From positions 153,985 through 217,984 of the forward strand of contig NZ_WKJJ01000018.1 of assembly GCF_009674485.1 (NCBI RefSeq): a DNA stretch of 64,000 nt, written 5' to 3'. This document shows, piece by piece, positions 1 to 7,381 of this stretch. How positions within the stretch are numbered: position 1 is the first letter of the stretch; the number at the start of each line of letters is the position of its first letter. The position numbers and the translations under genes were made by a program. The DNA comes from Pseudoduganella rivuli (GTDB taxonomy: Bacteria > Pseudomonadota > Gammaproteobacteria > Burkholderiales > Burkholderiaceae_D). The notes under the pieces were generated by a model. It saw only the letters and a program-made list of their open reading frames with translations, had not been told where the DNA came from and made no database searches.

Positions 1-1201
1 CCGGCATCACGCCCGCGCCCGGCTTGCCGACGTTGCCCCGCAACAGCATCAGGTTGACGAGCATCTGGATGGTTTCAATCGCATATTCGTGCTGCGTCAG
101 GCCCATGCACCAGGTGGCGATGGTCGCGTCCGATTCGATGTAGACACGCGCCACCTGTTCCATTTGTGCGCGGCTCAAGCCGCTGGCCTGTTCGATGGCG
201 TCCCACGGCTGCGTACGGATGACGTCCGCCATCGCATCGAAGCCCTGTGTGTGTTCGCCGATAAAGGCGCGGTCCAATACCGTGCCGCCCTCCGCCTCAT
301 CCGCAGCCAGCACGGCTTTGATGATACCCGTCAGCGCGGCCAGGTCGCCGCCCACGCGCACTTGGTAATACTGGTCGGCGATGGTGGTGCTGGCGCCGGT
401 CAGCATTTCCGCCGGCGATTGCGGGTCCGTGAATTGCTGCAAGCCCCGCTCCAGCAGCGGATTGAACACGAGGATGCGGGCGCCGCGCTTCTTTGCTTCG
501 CGCAAATCGCCCAGCATGCGCGGGTGGTTGGTGGCGGGGTTCTGGCCGAACACGAAAATGGCTTGCGCATGCTCGAAATCCTCGCGCGTCACCGTGGCCT
601 TGCCCACGCCCAGCGACAGCCGCAGTGCGTCGCCCGACGATTCGTGGCAATAATTGGACGAATCCGGCATGTTGTTGGTACCGAACGCACGTGCAAACAG
701 CTGGTAGGGAAACGCCGCTTCATTGCTGCTGCGGCCCGACGCGTAAAACACGGCGCGCTGCGGGCTGTCCAGGCTGCGCAGCGCTTCGCCGGCCAGGGTG
801 AAGGCTTGTTCCCAGCCGATTTCACGGTACGTATCGGTGGCGGCATCGTATTGCATCGGCGCCGTCAGGCGGCCGATGGCTTCCAGCTGCCATTCTTCCC
901 GCGTGCGCAACTCCGTGACCGTATGCTGCATGAAGTATTCCGGCGTGGCGCGCTTCGGCGTGGCTTCATGCGCGATGGCCCACGCCCCCTGCTCGCAAAA
1001 ATCCACCGACTTGTCGTCGGGCGAATCCGGATACGCGCAGCCAGGGCAATCGATGCCTTGCGGCTGGTTCACGTGCGGCAGCGTCTTCAGCGCCGGCAGC
1101 GCGCCATTGCCTTGCAGCGCGCTGGCCGCGCCCCGTAACGAACCGAAGCCGCCGGCGGGTTTATCGTATGCGTGAATCGGGATGGTTTTCGAGTTGGTCA
1201 T
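1..1201 (-). CDS. FdhF/YdeP-family molybdopterin oxidoreductase (3' end cut off)
   Basis: This gene runs off the left edge, so only about the first 400 residues are present. They match the formate-dehydrogenase-like FdhF/YdeP family of cytoplasmic molybdopterin oxidoreductases. Visible are an N-terminal glycine-rich start, a CPGCAYPD cysteine motif near residue 52, the segment YASGRSSNEAAFPYQLFAR, NNMPDSSNYCHESS around a likely metal-ligand cysteine, and FVFGQNPATNHPRM of the cofactor domain. The true substrate of this family is generally unknown; E. coli YdeP is linked to acid resistance. The start is the first ATG after the intergenic gap; no strong ribosome site precedes it. An NDH-2-like gene lies downstream of its promoter side on the same strand. 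Confidence 0.85.
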   Translation of the reverse strand, partial: MTNSKTIPIHAYDKPAGGFGSLRGAASALQGNGALPALKTLPHVNQPQGIDCPGCAYPDSPDDKSVDFCEQGAWAIAHEATPKRATPEYFMQHTVTELRTREEWQLEAIGRLTAPMQYDAATDTYREIGWEQAFTLAGEALRSLDSPQRAVFYASGRSSNEAAFPYQLFARAFGTNNMPDSSNYCHESSGDALRLSLGVGKATVTREDFEHAQAIFVFGQNPATNHPRMLGDLREAKKRGARILVFNPLLERGLQQFTDPQSPAEMLTGASTTIADQYYQVRVGGDLAALTGIIKAVLAADEAEGGTVLDRAFIGEHTQGFDAMADVIRTQPWDAIEQASGLSRAQMEQVARVYIESDATIATWCMGLTQHEYAIETIQMLVNLMLLRGNVGKPGAGVMP

Positions 1202-1277
1202 GGCAGCAGTTGTATAGCACAGTGGCGCGCACTGTATCATACGCCACGGCCAACACAAATGCCCCCAAGCCTGACCG

Positions 1278-2480
1278 CTACCCGGCGAACGCCTTGTCCG
1301 GATGCGCGGCCGCCAGCAACAGGTCGCGCCGCGGCGCCGGCGGATAAATCCACTGCGTATTGATCTGCATTTTCAGGGCCTTCGCCTCGGCGCCCGCCGT
1401 CCCGACGTCGCGCTGCCAGCCTTGTGTGAACACGGCGCCCCAGCCGCCCAGGTCCAGGCACGTCACGTAGGCGGGTTGGCGGTATGGCTCGGTGGCCAGG
1501 CCCAGCAGGTCGCGGGCCGCATTGTGGCCGGCATAGCGTCCCGTCACCAGCGCGTGCTGGCACGCCATCAACGTCTGGTGTCCGTCGTCGTCGGTGCGCG
1601 CCACGGCGGCATCGCCGGCGGCAAAGATGTGCGGTGCCCCGTACACCCGCAAATCGTTGCCGACCGGGGCCCGGCCCAGCGCATCCGGTCTGGCCGCCAC
1701 TTGGCCCGCCAGGCCAGTGGCGCGCATGCCACCGGTCCAGATCACGGTCGACGCCGCGATGCGGGAACCGTCCGCCAGCACTACGCCCCCGCCATCCAAT
1801 GCCGCCACAGTCTGGCCCAGCTCGCGTTCGATGCCGAGGCTGTCCAGCGCCTGTTCGATGACCGGGCGGGGACCCGCCCCCAGCGCCGGGCCGACTTCGC
1901 CGGCCTGCTCCACTAGCACGATGCGTGGCGTGGTCCCCGGCAGCAAGGCGCGCAGGCGGGCCGGCAATTCGCACGCGAGCTCGATGCCCGTAAAGCCCGC
2001 GCCGACCACGACGACAGTATGGCGCGCCGGCGTATCCGGCTGCGCCGCCAGTGTTTGCAGGTGGGCATCGAGCGCGGCCGCGTCGGCCGGCTGGTCGATG
2101 CTGTGGGCGTGGCGCGCCAGCCCCGGCACGGCGGGACGGTACATGGCGCTGCCGGCCGCCAGCAGCAGGCGGTCGTATGCAAGCGAGACCAATTGCCCGT
2201 TCGCGTCCGCCACTTCCACATACCCATCCTGCCGGTGGATACGCGAAACAAAGCCCTGCACATAACGCACCCCCGCCGCCTGCAAATGCGGCAGGATATC
2301 CGTGCTCCACGCGGTGGGATCGGCTTCGTGCAGGCGTGGCCGCATCCCCAGCCGGGGTTCGGGCGATACCAGCACCACGTCGACCTGTGTCGCCTGTTGT
2401 TCATCCAGCACCCGCGCCGCCGCCAGCGCGCCCCACAGTCCCGCGAATCCGCTTCCCGCCACCAAAATCGTTTGTGCCAT
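1278..2480 (-). CDS. NAD(P)/FAD-dependent oxidoreductase, NDH-2-like
   Basis: This 400-residue flavoprotein has two dinucleotide-binding motifs: GSGFAGLWG at residues 9-17 for FAD and VVVGAGFTGIELA near residue 155 for NAD(P)H. An FAD-contact block (DLRVYGAPHIFAAGDAA) lies near residue 280. Length and layout fit type II NADH:quinone dehydrogenase-like enzymes, which pass electrons from NADH to quinone at the inner face of the membrane without pumping protons. The exact acceptor cannot be told. Its start codon lies 24 bases from a perfect inverted-repeat operator that is repeated in front of the divergent Rrf2 gene, so it is probably controlled by that regulator. Confidence 0.85.
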   Translation of the reverse strand: MAQTILVAGSGFAGLWGALAAARVLDEQQATQVDVVLVSPEPRLGMRPRLHEADPTAWSTDILPHLQAAGVRYVQGFVSRIHRQDGYVEVADANGQLVSLAYDRLLLAAGSAMYRPAVPGLARHAHSIDQPADAAALDAHLQTLAAQPDTPARHTVVVVGAGFTGIELACELPARLRALLPGTTPRIVLVEQAGEVGPALGAGPRPVIEQALDSLGIERELGQTVAALDGGGVVLADGSRIAASTVIWTGGMRATGLAGQVAARPDALGRAPVGNDLRVYGAPHIFAAGDAAVARTDDDGHQTLMACQHALVTGRYAGHNAARDLLGLATEPYRQPAYVTCLDLGGWGAVFTQGWQRDVGTAGAEAKALKMQINTQWIYPPAPRRDLLLAAAHPDKAFAG

Positions 2481-2503
2481 GCCGTCCTCTTCATTGATTA
2501 ATA

Positions 2504-2530
2504 TAACTACGACTTGCTGTGTCGTAGTTA
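2504..2530. promoter_or_regulatory. Rrf2-type operator copy 1 (10-bp inverted repeat)
   Basis: Perfect inverted repeat: arm TAACTACGAC at 2504-2513, seven-base spacer, arm GTCGTAGTTA at 2521-2530. It sits in the divergent promoter region, next to the NDH-2-like start. A second copy with the same 9-7-9 geometry lies at 2596-2620. Binding by the Rrf2 protein encoded next door is inferred. Confidence 0.7.
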
Positions 2531-2595
2531 ACGATATAGCACTTCCAACGCGTGCGCAAGCCTTGCCAGCGGCGTCGCCCGTCCGGTATCCTCAA

Positions 2596-2620
2596 AACTA
2601 CGAGTCAAGAAGTCGGGGTT
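2596..2620. promoter_or_regulatory. Rrf2-type operator copy 2
   Basis: Arm AACTACGAG (2596-2604), seven-base spacer, arm GTCGGGGTT (2612-2620). It matches copy 1 in eight of nine left-arm and seven of nine right-arm positions and has the same spacing. It ends six bases before the Rrf2 start codon, over its ribosome-binding region, which suggests autoregulation. Confidence 0.6.
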
Positions 2621-2626
2621 TTATAT

Positions 2627-3163
2627 ATGTCGCATATCAGTACCGGCGTGGAATATGCGCTGCACTGCCTGCTGTTCCTGGCGGAGCGGCCGGGCGGCGC
2701 CGAAGAAGCCAGCGCCAAAGACCTGGCGGATTTGCAGGGCATTCCAGCCGATTACGTGGCCAAGCTGTTCACCAAGCTCAGCAAAGGGGGATTGGTGCGC
2801 GCCACGGAAGGGATCCGGGGCGGCTTTGCGCTGGCGCGCGCGCCGGCCGCGATTTCCGTGCTGGACGTGGTCGATGCCATCGATGGCGGCAAGGCGCTGT
2901 TCGATTGCCGCGAAGTGCGGCAGCGCTGTGCCGTGTTTGAAGGGAATGAACCGGACTGGACCGGGGTGCCGCCCTGCACCATCCACGCCGTGATGCTGTC
3001 GGCGGAACAGCGCATGCGGGAGGAGCTGGCCAGCCATACGCTGGCGGACCTGGCGCACCGCGTCGCCACCGTCACGCCGCCCGCCTACAACCAGGCGGTG
3101 GTGCGGTGGCTGGATGGCCGGGCTGAGGGTAAACGCCCGGGCAAGCGGCCGGGCCCTGCCTGA
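2627..3163 (+). CDS. Rrf2-family transcriptional regulator (NsrR/IscR-like)
   Basis: This 178-residue protein has the Rrf2 winged helix-turn-helix at the N-terminus (STGVEYALHCLLFLAE, then the recognition region IPADYVAKLFTKLSKGGLV). Three cysteines at about residues 94, 101 and 117 lie where NsrR and IscR bind an iron-sulfur cluster, although the spacing (C-X6-C-X15-C) is wider than in E. coli NsrR. It probably senses nitric oxide, redox state or Fe-S status. The context supports this: Hmp is convergent downstream and an NDH-2-like enzyme is divergent upstream. I chose ATG 2627 because family homology begins there; an upstream in-frame start would put both operators inside the gene. Confidence 0.85.
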   Translation: MSHISTGVEYALHCLLFLAERPGGAEEASAKDLADLQGIPADYVAKLFTKLSKGGLVRATEGIRGGFALARAPAAISVLDVVDAIDGGKALFDCREVRQRCAVFEGNEPDWTGVPPCTIHAVMLSAEQRMREELASHTLADLAHRVATVTPPAYNQAVVRWLDGRAEGKRPGKRPGPA

Positions 3164-3177
3164 ACCCGGCCCGGCCG
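3146..3177. terminator. Hairpin between convergent Rrf2 gene and hmp
   Basis: A ten-base-pair inverted repeat (CGGCCGGGCC at 3146-3155 and GGCCCGGCCG at 3168-3177) spans the Rrf2 stop codon. It lies between two convergent genes and may end both transcripts. There is no T tract, so this is tentative. Confidence 0.4.
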
Positions 3178-3187
3178 GAAATCACCG

Positions 3188-4363
3188 TTATTGCAGCGCT
3201 TCGGCGGGACCGAAGAATTCGAAGTGCGTCTGCGTTTCCGGCACGCCCAGGTCGCGCAGGTGCGATTTCACGGCTTGCATGAAGCCTTTCGGGCCGAGGA
3301 AATACGCGTCGACGTCGCGGTTTTCCGGCAGCCACGCGCCCAGTTGTTCCTTGCTCAGGTAACCGGTGGCGTGCGCCATGCCTTCGTCGTCCCGTTCATA
3401 GACGTAATGGCGGCGCAGTTGCGGATGTACGCCTGCCAGGTGGTCGATATGGCCACGGAATGCATGCACGCCCTTGTTGCGGGCCGCGTGGATGAAGTGC
3501 ACGGGACGCTGCGTGCGCAACGCCGCCCCCAGCATGGCCAGGGTCGGCGTGATGCCCACCCCGCCGCTGATCAGGACCAGTGGCTTGTCGCTGTCTTTCA
3601 GCACGAAGTCGCCGGCCGGCGGGAACAGGTTCACGGTATCGCCCATCTGCACCTGGTTGTGCAGGTAATTCGACATCTTGCCGCCCGCTTCGCGCTTGAC
3701 GCTGATGCGGTACGTTTCACCGTTCGGCAGCGCGGACAGCGAATAGTTGCGGCGCTGTTCGGCGCCATCGATGGTCGCCACCACGGTGGTGTACTGGCCC
3801 GGCATGAACGCCATGACCTTGCCGCCATCGGCCGGCGCCAGCGTAAACGACGTGATTTCATCGCTTTCCACCACTTTGCCCACCACCTTGAAGGCGCGCG
3901 CCCCGCGCCAGCCGCCTTCGGCCGCCGCGTTGGCGTCATAGGCTTGCTGCTCGGCGCCGATCAGGATGTCCGCCAGTTGCCCATACGCCGCACCCCACGC
4001 TTCCAGCACCGCATCGGTCGCCACGTCGGCGCCCAGCACTTCGCGGATCGCGCCCAGCAGCGCCGCGCCCACCATCGGGTAGTGTTCGCGCTGGATTTGC
4101 AGCGACACGTGCTTGTTGACGATGGTGCCGACCAGTGGGCCCAGCGCTTCCAGGCGGTCGATATTCGATGCATACATCAGGATGCTGTTGGCCAGCGCGC
4201 GCTGCTGCGTGCCGCCATGCTGGTGCGCCTGGTTGAAGAACGGGACCACTTGCGGATATTCGCGGAACAGTTTCTGGTAAAAGTGGCGCGTCAGCGTTTC
4301 ACCGCCTTCTTTCAGGATCGGTACGGTGGCGGTGATGATGGCGCGGTGTTCTTGGGACAACAT
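3188..4363 (-). CDS. hmp: Flavohemoglobin, nitric oxide dioxygenase
   Basis: Hmp converts nitric oxide and oxygen to nitrate with NAD(P)H in the cytoplasm. The 391 residues carry the globin domain (about 1-140) with Tyr29, Gln53 and proximal His85 at the same positions as in E. coli Hmp. Next is the FAD domain with the RRNYSLS motif, then the NAD(P)H domain with GGVGITP and a C-terminal FEFFGP. Length is normal. It faces the Rrf2 regulator gene tail to tail. A candidate promoter overlapping a long palindrome lies upstream at 4489-4531. Confidence 0.95.
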   Translation of the reverse strand: MLSQEHRAIITATVPILKEGGETLTRHFYQKLFREYPQVVPFFNQAHQHGGTQQRALANSILMYASNIDRLEALGPLVGTIVNKHVSLQIQREHYPMVGAALLGAIREVLGADVATDAVLEAWGAAYGQLADILIGAEQQAYDANAAAEGGWRGARAFKVVGKVVESDEITSFTLAPADGGKVMAFMPGQYTTVVATIDGAEQRRNYSLSALPNGETYRISVKREAGGKMSNYLHNQVQMGDTVNLFPPAGDFVLKDSDKPLVLISGGVGITPTLAMLGAALRTQRPVHFIHAARNKGVHAFRGHIDHLAGVHPQLRRHYVYERDDEGMAHATGYLSKEQLGAWLPENRDVDAYFLGPKGFMQAVKSHLRDLGVPETQTHFEFFGPAEALQ

Positions 4364-4475
4364 GATGGGTCAGCCTTTCTCGAAAAGGATTACTGTTGGT
4401 TATATTCTTGGTATTGGAAATGCGTTGACATGCGTTGCTCAGGCAGCCAGCGGTTCGTATTTGCTGGCTCCGCTC

Positions 4476-4531
4476 TTGATTTGCGTCAACTATAGCGGAG
4501 TTTTAGCTAACATGCAAATCATTTACATGTT
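4476..4531 (-). promoter_or_regulatory. hmp promoter with overlapping palindromic operator and FNR-like box
   Basis: On the minus strand, TTGCAT (4512-4517) and TATAGT (4489-4494) are 17 bp apart, a good sigma-70 promoter. The -35 lies inside a 23-bp palindrome, 4509-4531, with arms AACATGCAAAT and ATTTACATGTT around a central C (10 of 11 pairs match). Next to the -10, TTGAT-N4-GTCAA (4476-4489) resembles an FNR/DNR box with one mismatch. Which regulator uses these sites is inferred only; the palindrome resembles NsrR sites in outer ATG/CAT spacing but not in the inner bases. Confidence 0.5.
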
Positions 4532-4541
4532 TAATCCCGAT

Positions 4542-4565
4542 AAAAACGCTCCGGTATGGAGCGTT
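4542..4565 (-). terminator. Intrinsic terminator of the aquaporin gene
   Basis: An eight-base-pair stem (AACGCTCC 4545-4552 and GGAGCGTT 4558-4565) with a five-base loop is followed on the minus strand by five Ts (4546-4542). It lies 28 bases past the aquaporin stop codon. Confidence 0.75.
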
Positions 4566-4592
4566 CGTTCTTACAGTTCGCCGTATCGGGCG

Positions 4593-5264
4593 TCAGGTGC
4601 GCGCCGCACTCCGCACGCTGCCATACAGCCACAGGAAAATCGCCGTCGCGGCGGCAGCGCCGGCCAGTTGCGACAAGACGAAAGCCGGCGCGTCGGCCAT
4701 CCGGATCGCGCCCGCTTCGCCCACCACCCTGGCCAGGGTCAGCGCCGGGTTCATGAACGCCGACGAGGAACTGAACCAGCAAGCGGCCATGACGTAAGCG
4801 GAGACGGCGAACGGCGCGATCACGGGACGCGCGCGGCCGCAGCCGATGAACACCGCCAGCAAGCCGAACGTGGCGACAAATTCACCCAGCCACTGGCCCG
4901 TGCCCGAACGCTGCTGCTGCGCCGCCACCAGCAAGTCCAGCCCGTACATGCCGTGCACCGCCGCCACGCCGGCCAGCGCGCCTGCCAGTTGCGCCACGAT
5001 ATACGGCGCCACATACTCGATGCGCAAATTGCCGCGCCACGCGTCGGACAGGGTCAGCACGGGATTGAAGTAGCCGCCGGAAATGCCGCCGAAGGTCAGG
5101 ATCAGCACCGCCAGCCCCATGCTGGACACCAGCGTCGTGACCAGTTGCGCCATGGCCGCATCGCCGCCCGCCAGCCGTTGCGCTGCAATCCCGCAACCGC
5201 CGGAAATCGCCAGCAGCAATGCCGTTCCCAGGCTCTCCGCCACCATGCGTTTCCCGATGCCCAT
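4593..5264 (-). CDS. MIP-family aquaporin-like channel
   Basis: This 223-residue, six-helix membrane protein belongs to the aquaporin/glycerol-facilitator superfamily. It carries the two half-helix motifs: GGYFNPVLT near residue 67, where the usual NPA is NPV, and AFMNPALT near residue 173, which is canonical. NPV variants change the pore constriction, so the solute could be something other than water; some such channels sit in arsenic loci, but no ars gene is nearby. The gene diverges from an AraC regulator that has direct-repeat operators between the two. Confidence 0.8.
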   Translation of the reverse strand: MGIGKRMVAESLGTALLLAISGGCGIAAQRLAGGDAAMAQLVTTLVSSMGLAVLILTFGGISGGYFNPVLTLSDAWRGNLRIEYVAPYIVAQLAGALAGVAAVHGMYGLDLLVAAQQQRSGTGQWLGEFVATFGLLAVFIGCGRARPVIAPFAVSAYVMAACWFSSSSAFMNPALTLARVVGEAGAIRMADAPAFVLSQLAGAAAATAIFLWLYGSVRSAART

Positions 5265-5404
5265 GCCCGTGTCTCTCCAATGTCAAGCGCGTGAATAAAG
5301 GGCGTACTGTAGGGCAGCCGATGGCAGCGTTTATCAGCGCCCGCCAATACTGTTTATCGCGGGCCGCGCCAACTGTACTTTGGTGCCGTGGAGCGGTCGC
5401 GACA

Positions 5405-5446
5405 TGTCGGCAAATGACAAATATTTGACGTGAAATGACAAGTGAT
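5405..5446 (+). promoter_or_regulatory. AraC/ArgR-type direct-repeat operator
   Basis: Two direct repeats, TGTCGGCAAATGACAAAT (5405-5422) and TGACGTGAAATGACAAGT (5426-5443), match at 14 of 18 positions and are 21 bp apart, two helical turns. The spacing is typical of AraC-family half sites. The repeats resemble the Pseudomonas ArgR consensus TGTCGC-N8-AA. They lie between the aquaporin gene and the AraC gene. Confidence 0.6.
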
Positions 5447-5498
5447 TCGGCCGGGGCTGCTCGACAATGACGCATTGATTATTTTTTATGCAGATAAG

Positions 5499-6560
5499 AT
5501 GAATCCGACTCCCCTCCCCGCAGAAAAAGGTTTCCCCGTTGGCGCCCTGTCCGAACTGCCGCAACTGCTGCGCGATTTCGGGCTGGATCCCTGGGAGTTG
5601 CTGGAAGACCATGGCGTGCGCCGCGACATGATGCAAAAGCCGCTGACACCGCTGCCGGCGCTGCAGCACGGCCGCATCCTGCAAACAGCGGTCGAAGCGA
5701 CGGGCTGCGCCCATTTGGGCTTGCTGCTGGGCCAGCGCGCCACCCTGGAAACCGCCGGTCCGTTGCGGCACCTGGTCTTGAATGCCGGTACGCAGCGCGA
5801 AGCCGTGGAAGCCGTGGTGCGCTTTGCGCAGCTGTGGCACCCGGCCATGCGCATCGACCTGTCGGAAAACAATGGCCAGGCGATGCTCGCGCTGTCGATG
5901 GAAGGCCGCTTCGCCGGCGAACAGCAATTACTGACCGCGTGCCTGGCGGCCATGGTCAAGCACCTGGAGGGCATCTTCGACCGCAACTGGCGTCCGGTAC
6001 AGATCCAGCTGGCGCTCGAATTGCCGGCAGTGACGGACCCGTACCTGCGCTTCTTCCGCTCGCCCGTGCAATTCGGCATGGAGCGGCATGTCATCGTATT
6101 CAGCGCCGCCGGCCTGGATGCGCAACGCAGCCTCGCCGCCCCGCACCGCCACCTCACGCTGCAGCAACAGTTGACGGAGCAGGAAGCGAAGAACGCACCG
6201 GATTTCCGTACCCGCGTGCGCCACGTGATAGAAAGCCTGCTGCCGGCGGGCGACTGCAATGTGGAGCGGGTGGCCGAACTGTTTGCCATGCACCGCTTTA
6301 CGCTGTACCGCTATTTGCAGGAAAGCGGCACCACGTTTGAAACCCTGCTGGCGCAAACCCGCGCCGACATGGCCACCACCATGCTGCAGCACACGGCCAT
6401 GCCGATCGGCGATATCGCGCTGGCGCTGGGCTACAGCACGTCGACCAGCTTCGGCCGCGCGTTCACGCGCTGGTTTGGCAAGTCGCCGAAAGACTGGCGC
6501 AAGAGCATGCTGGGCATCCGCCGCAACCTGGCGCCGGCGCCGGAATTGCGGGCCGCCTGA
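5499..6560 (+). CDS. AraC-family transcriptional regulator, ArgR/OruR type
   Basis: The C-terminus (about residues 240-345) holds the double helix-turn-helix of the AraC family, including VERVAELFAMHRFTLYRYL and IGDIALALGYSTSTSFGRAF. The N-terminal 200 residues resemble the arabinose-binding-type sensor domain found in ArgR, OruR and relatives. I prefer ATG 5499 to GTG 5442 because the GTG would lie inside the second operator repeat. The inducer is unknown. Likely targets are its own gene and the divergent aquaporin gene. Confidence 0.85.
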   Translation: MNPTPLPAEKGFPVGALSELPQLLRDFGLDPWELLEDHGVRRDMMQKPLTPLPALQHGRILQTAVEATGCAHLGLLLGQRATLETAGPLRHLVLNAGTQREAVEAVVRFAQLWHPAMRIDLSENNGQAMLALSMEGRFAGEQQLLTACLAAMVKHLEGIFDRNWRPVQIQLALELPAVTDPYLRFFRSPVQFGMERHVIVFSAAGLDAQRSLAAPHRHLTLQQQLTEQEAKNAPDFRTRVRHVIESLLPAGDCNVERVAELFAMHRFTLYRYLQESGTTFETLLAQTRADMATTMLQHTAMPIGDIALALGYSTSTSFGRAFTRWFGKSPKDWRKSMLGIRRNLAPAPELRAA

Positions 6561-6617
6561 GTTCCGGCAGGCTTCGGCAGCCTTGACACGGCGTGATGCA
6601 ATTGTTTCAATGCCGGG

Positions 6618-7370
6618 ATGTTGCTATCCTACCTGATTCATTACGCCGTCCTGCCTCCCACCAGTCTGCTGCTGATCGCCCTGTTGGGTTGGCTGCTGCG
6701 GCGGCGCCTGCCCCGCGCCGGCAAGTTCCTGTGGCGCGGCGCGCTGATCGTGCTGCTGGCGTTCAGCACCCGGCTGGTTGGAAACCTGATGCTGGCGCCG
6801 CTGGAACGTGCCACCCCGCCGTTGACGCCGCAGGCCGCAGCCGGCGCGCAAGCCATCGTGGTCCTGTCGGCGGGCGCCTTTCCCCAGGCCCCTGAATATG
6901 GCGGCGACGATGCGCCGGACGGCCTGGCGCTGGCGCGCATCCGCTACGCCGCCAGGGTGCAGCACGACACCGGCTTGCCGCTGCTGGTCACCGGCGGCAG
7001 GGTCGATGGCGACCAGGCGCAATCGCTGGCCGCCAGCATAGCCGATGCGCTGCGCAAGGACTTCCGCACGGACGTCAAATGGATCGAAGGCGCGTCCACC
7101 AACACGGCGGAAAATGCCGCGTTCAGCGCGGCGATCTTGCTGCCGGCCGGCGTCAAACGCATCATCCTGGTCACGCATGCAATGCACATGGAGCGCGCCG
7201 CGCGCGTGTTCCGCGCCGCCGGCCTCGAGGTGGTGCCCGCGCCCACCGCATATTATTCACACGGGCCGTTAGGTCCGTTCCAGTTGCTGCCCAGCGCATC
7301 CGGGCTGTCCGCCAGCTATTACGCCTGCTATGAGTGGATCGGATTGGCGTGGTACCGCCTGCGGCACTGA
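6618..7370 (+). CDS. YdcF/ElyC-family (DUF218) membrane protein
   Basis: The 250-residue protein starts with two hydrophobic helices (about 5-25 and 38-60), followed by a DUF218 domain with AIVVLSAG, LLVTGGRVDG, EGASTNTAENA and ILVTHAMHMERAARVFRAAG. E. coli ElyC, of the same superfamily, affects peptidoglycan and lipid-carrier metabolism. The role here can only be guessed as envelope related. It ends 11 bases from the convergent histidine kinase gene. Confidence 0.8.
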   Translation: MLLSYLIHYAVLPPTSLLLIALLGWLLRRRLPRAGKFLWRGALIVLLAFSTRLVGNLMLAPLERATPPLTPQAAAGAQAIVVLSAGAFPQAPEYGGDDAPDGLALARIRYAARVQHDTGLPLLVTGGRVDGDQAQSLAASIADALRKDFRTDVKWIEGASTNTAENAAFSAAILLPAGVKRIILVTHAMHMERAARVFRAAGLEVVPAPTAYYSHGPLGPFQLLPSASGLSASYYACYEWIGLAWYRLRH

Positions 7371-7381
7371 CCCGGGCGTCA

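Noticed and set aside
89..1138. Long open frame on the plus strand over the first kilobase
   Set aside because: It is a shadow of the molybdopterin oxidoreductase on the other strand; its composition is Arg/Ala/Gln rich with no recognisable domain.
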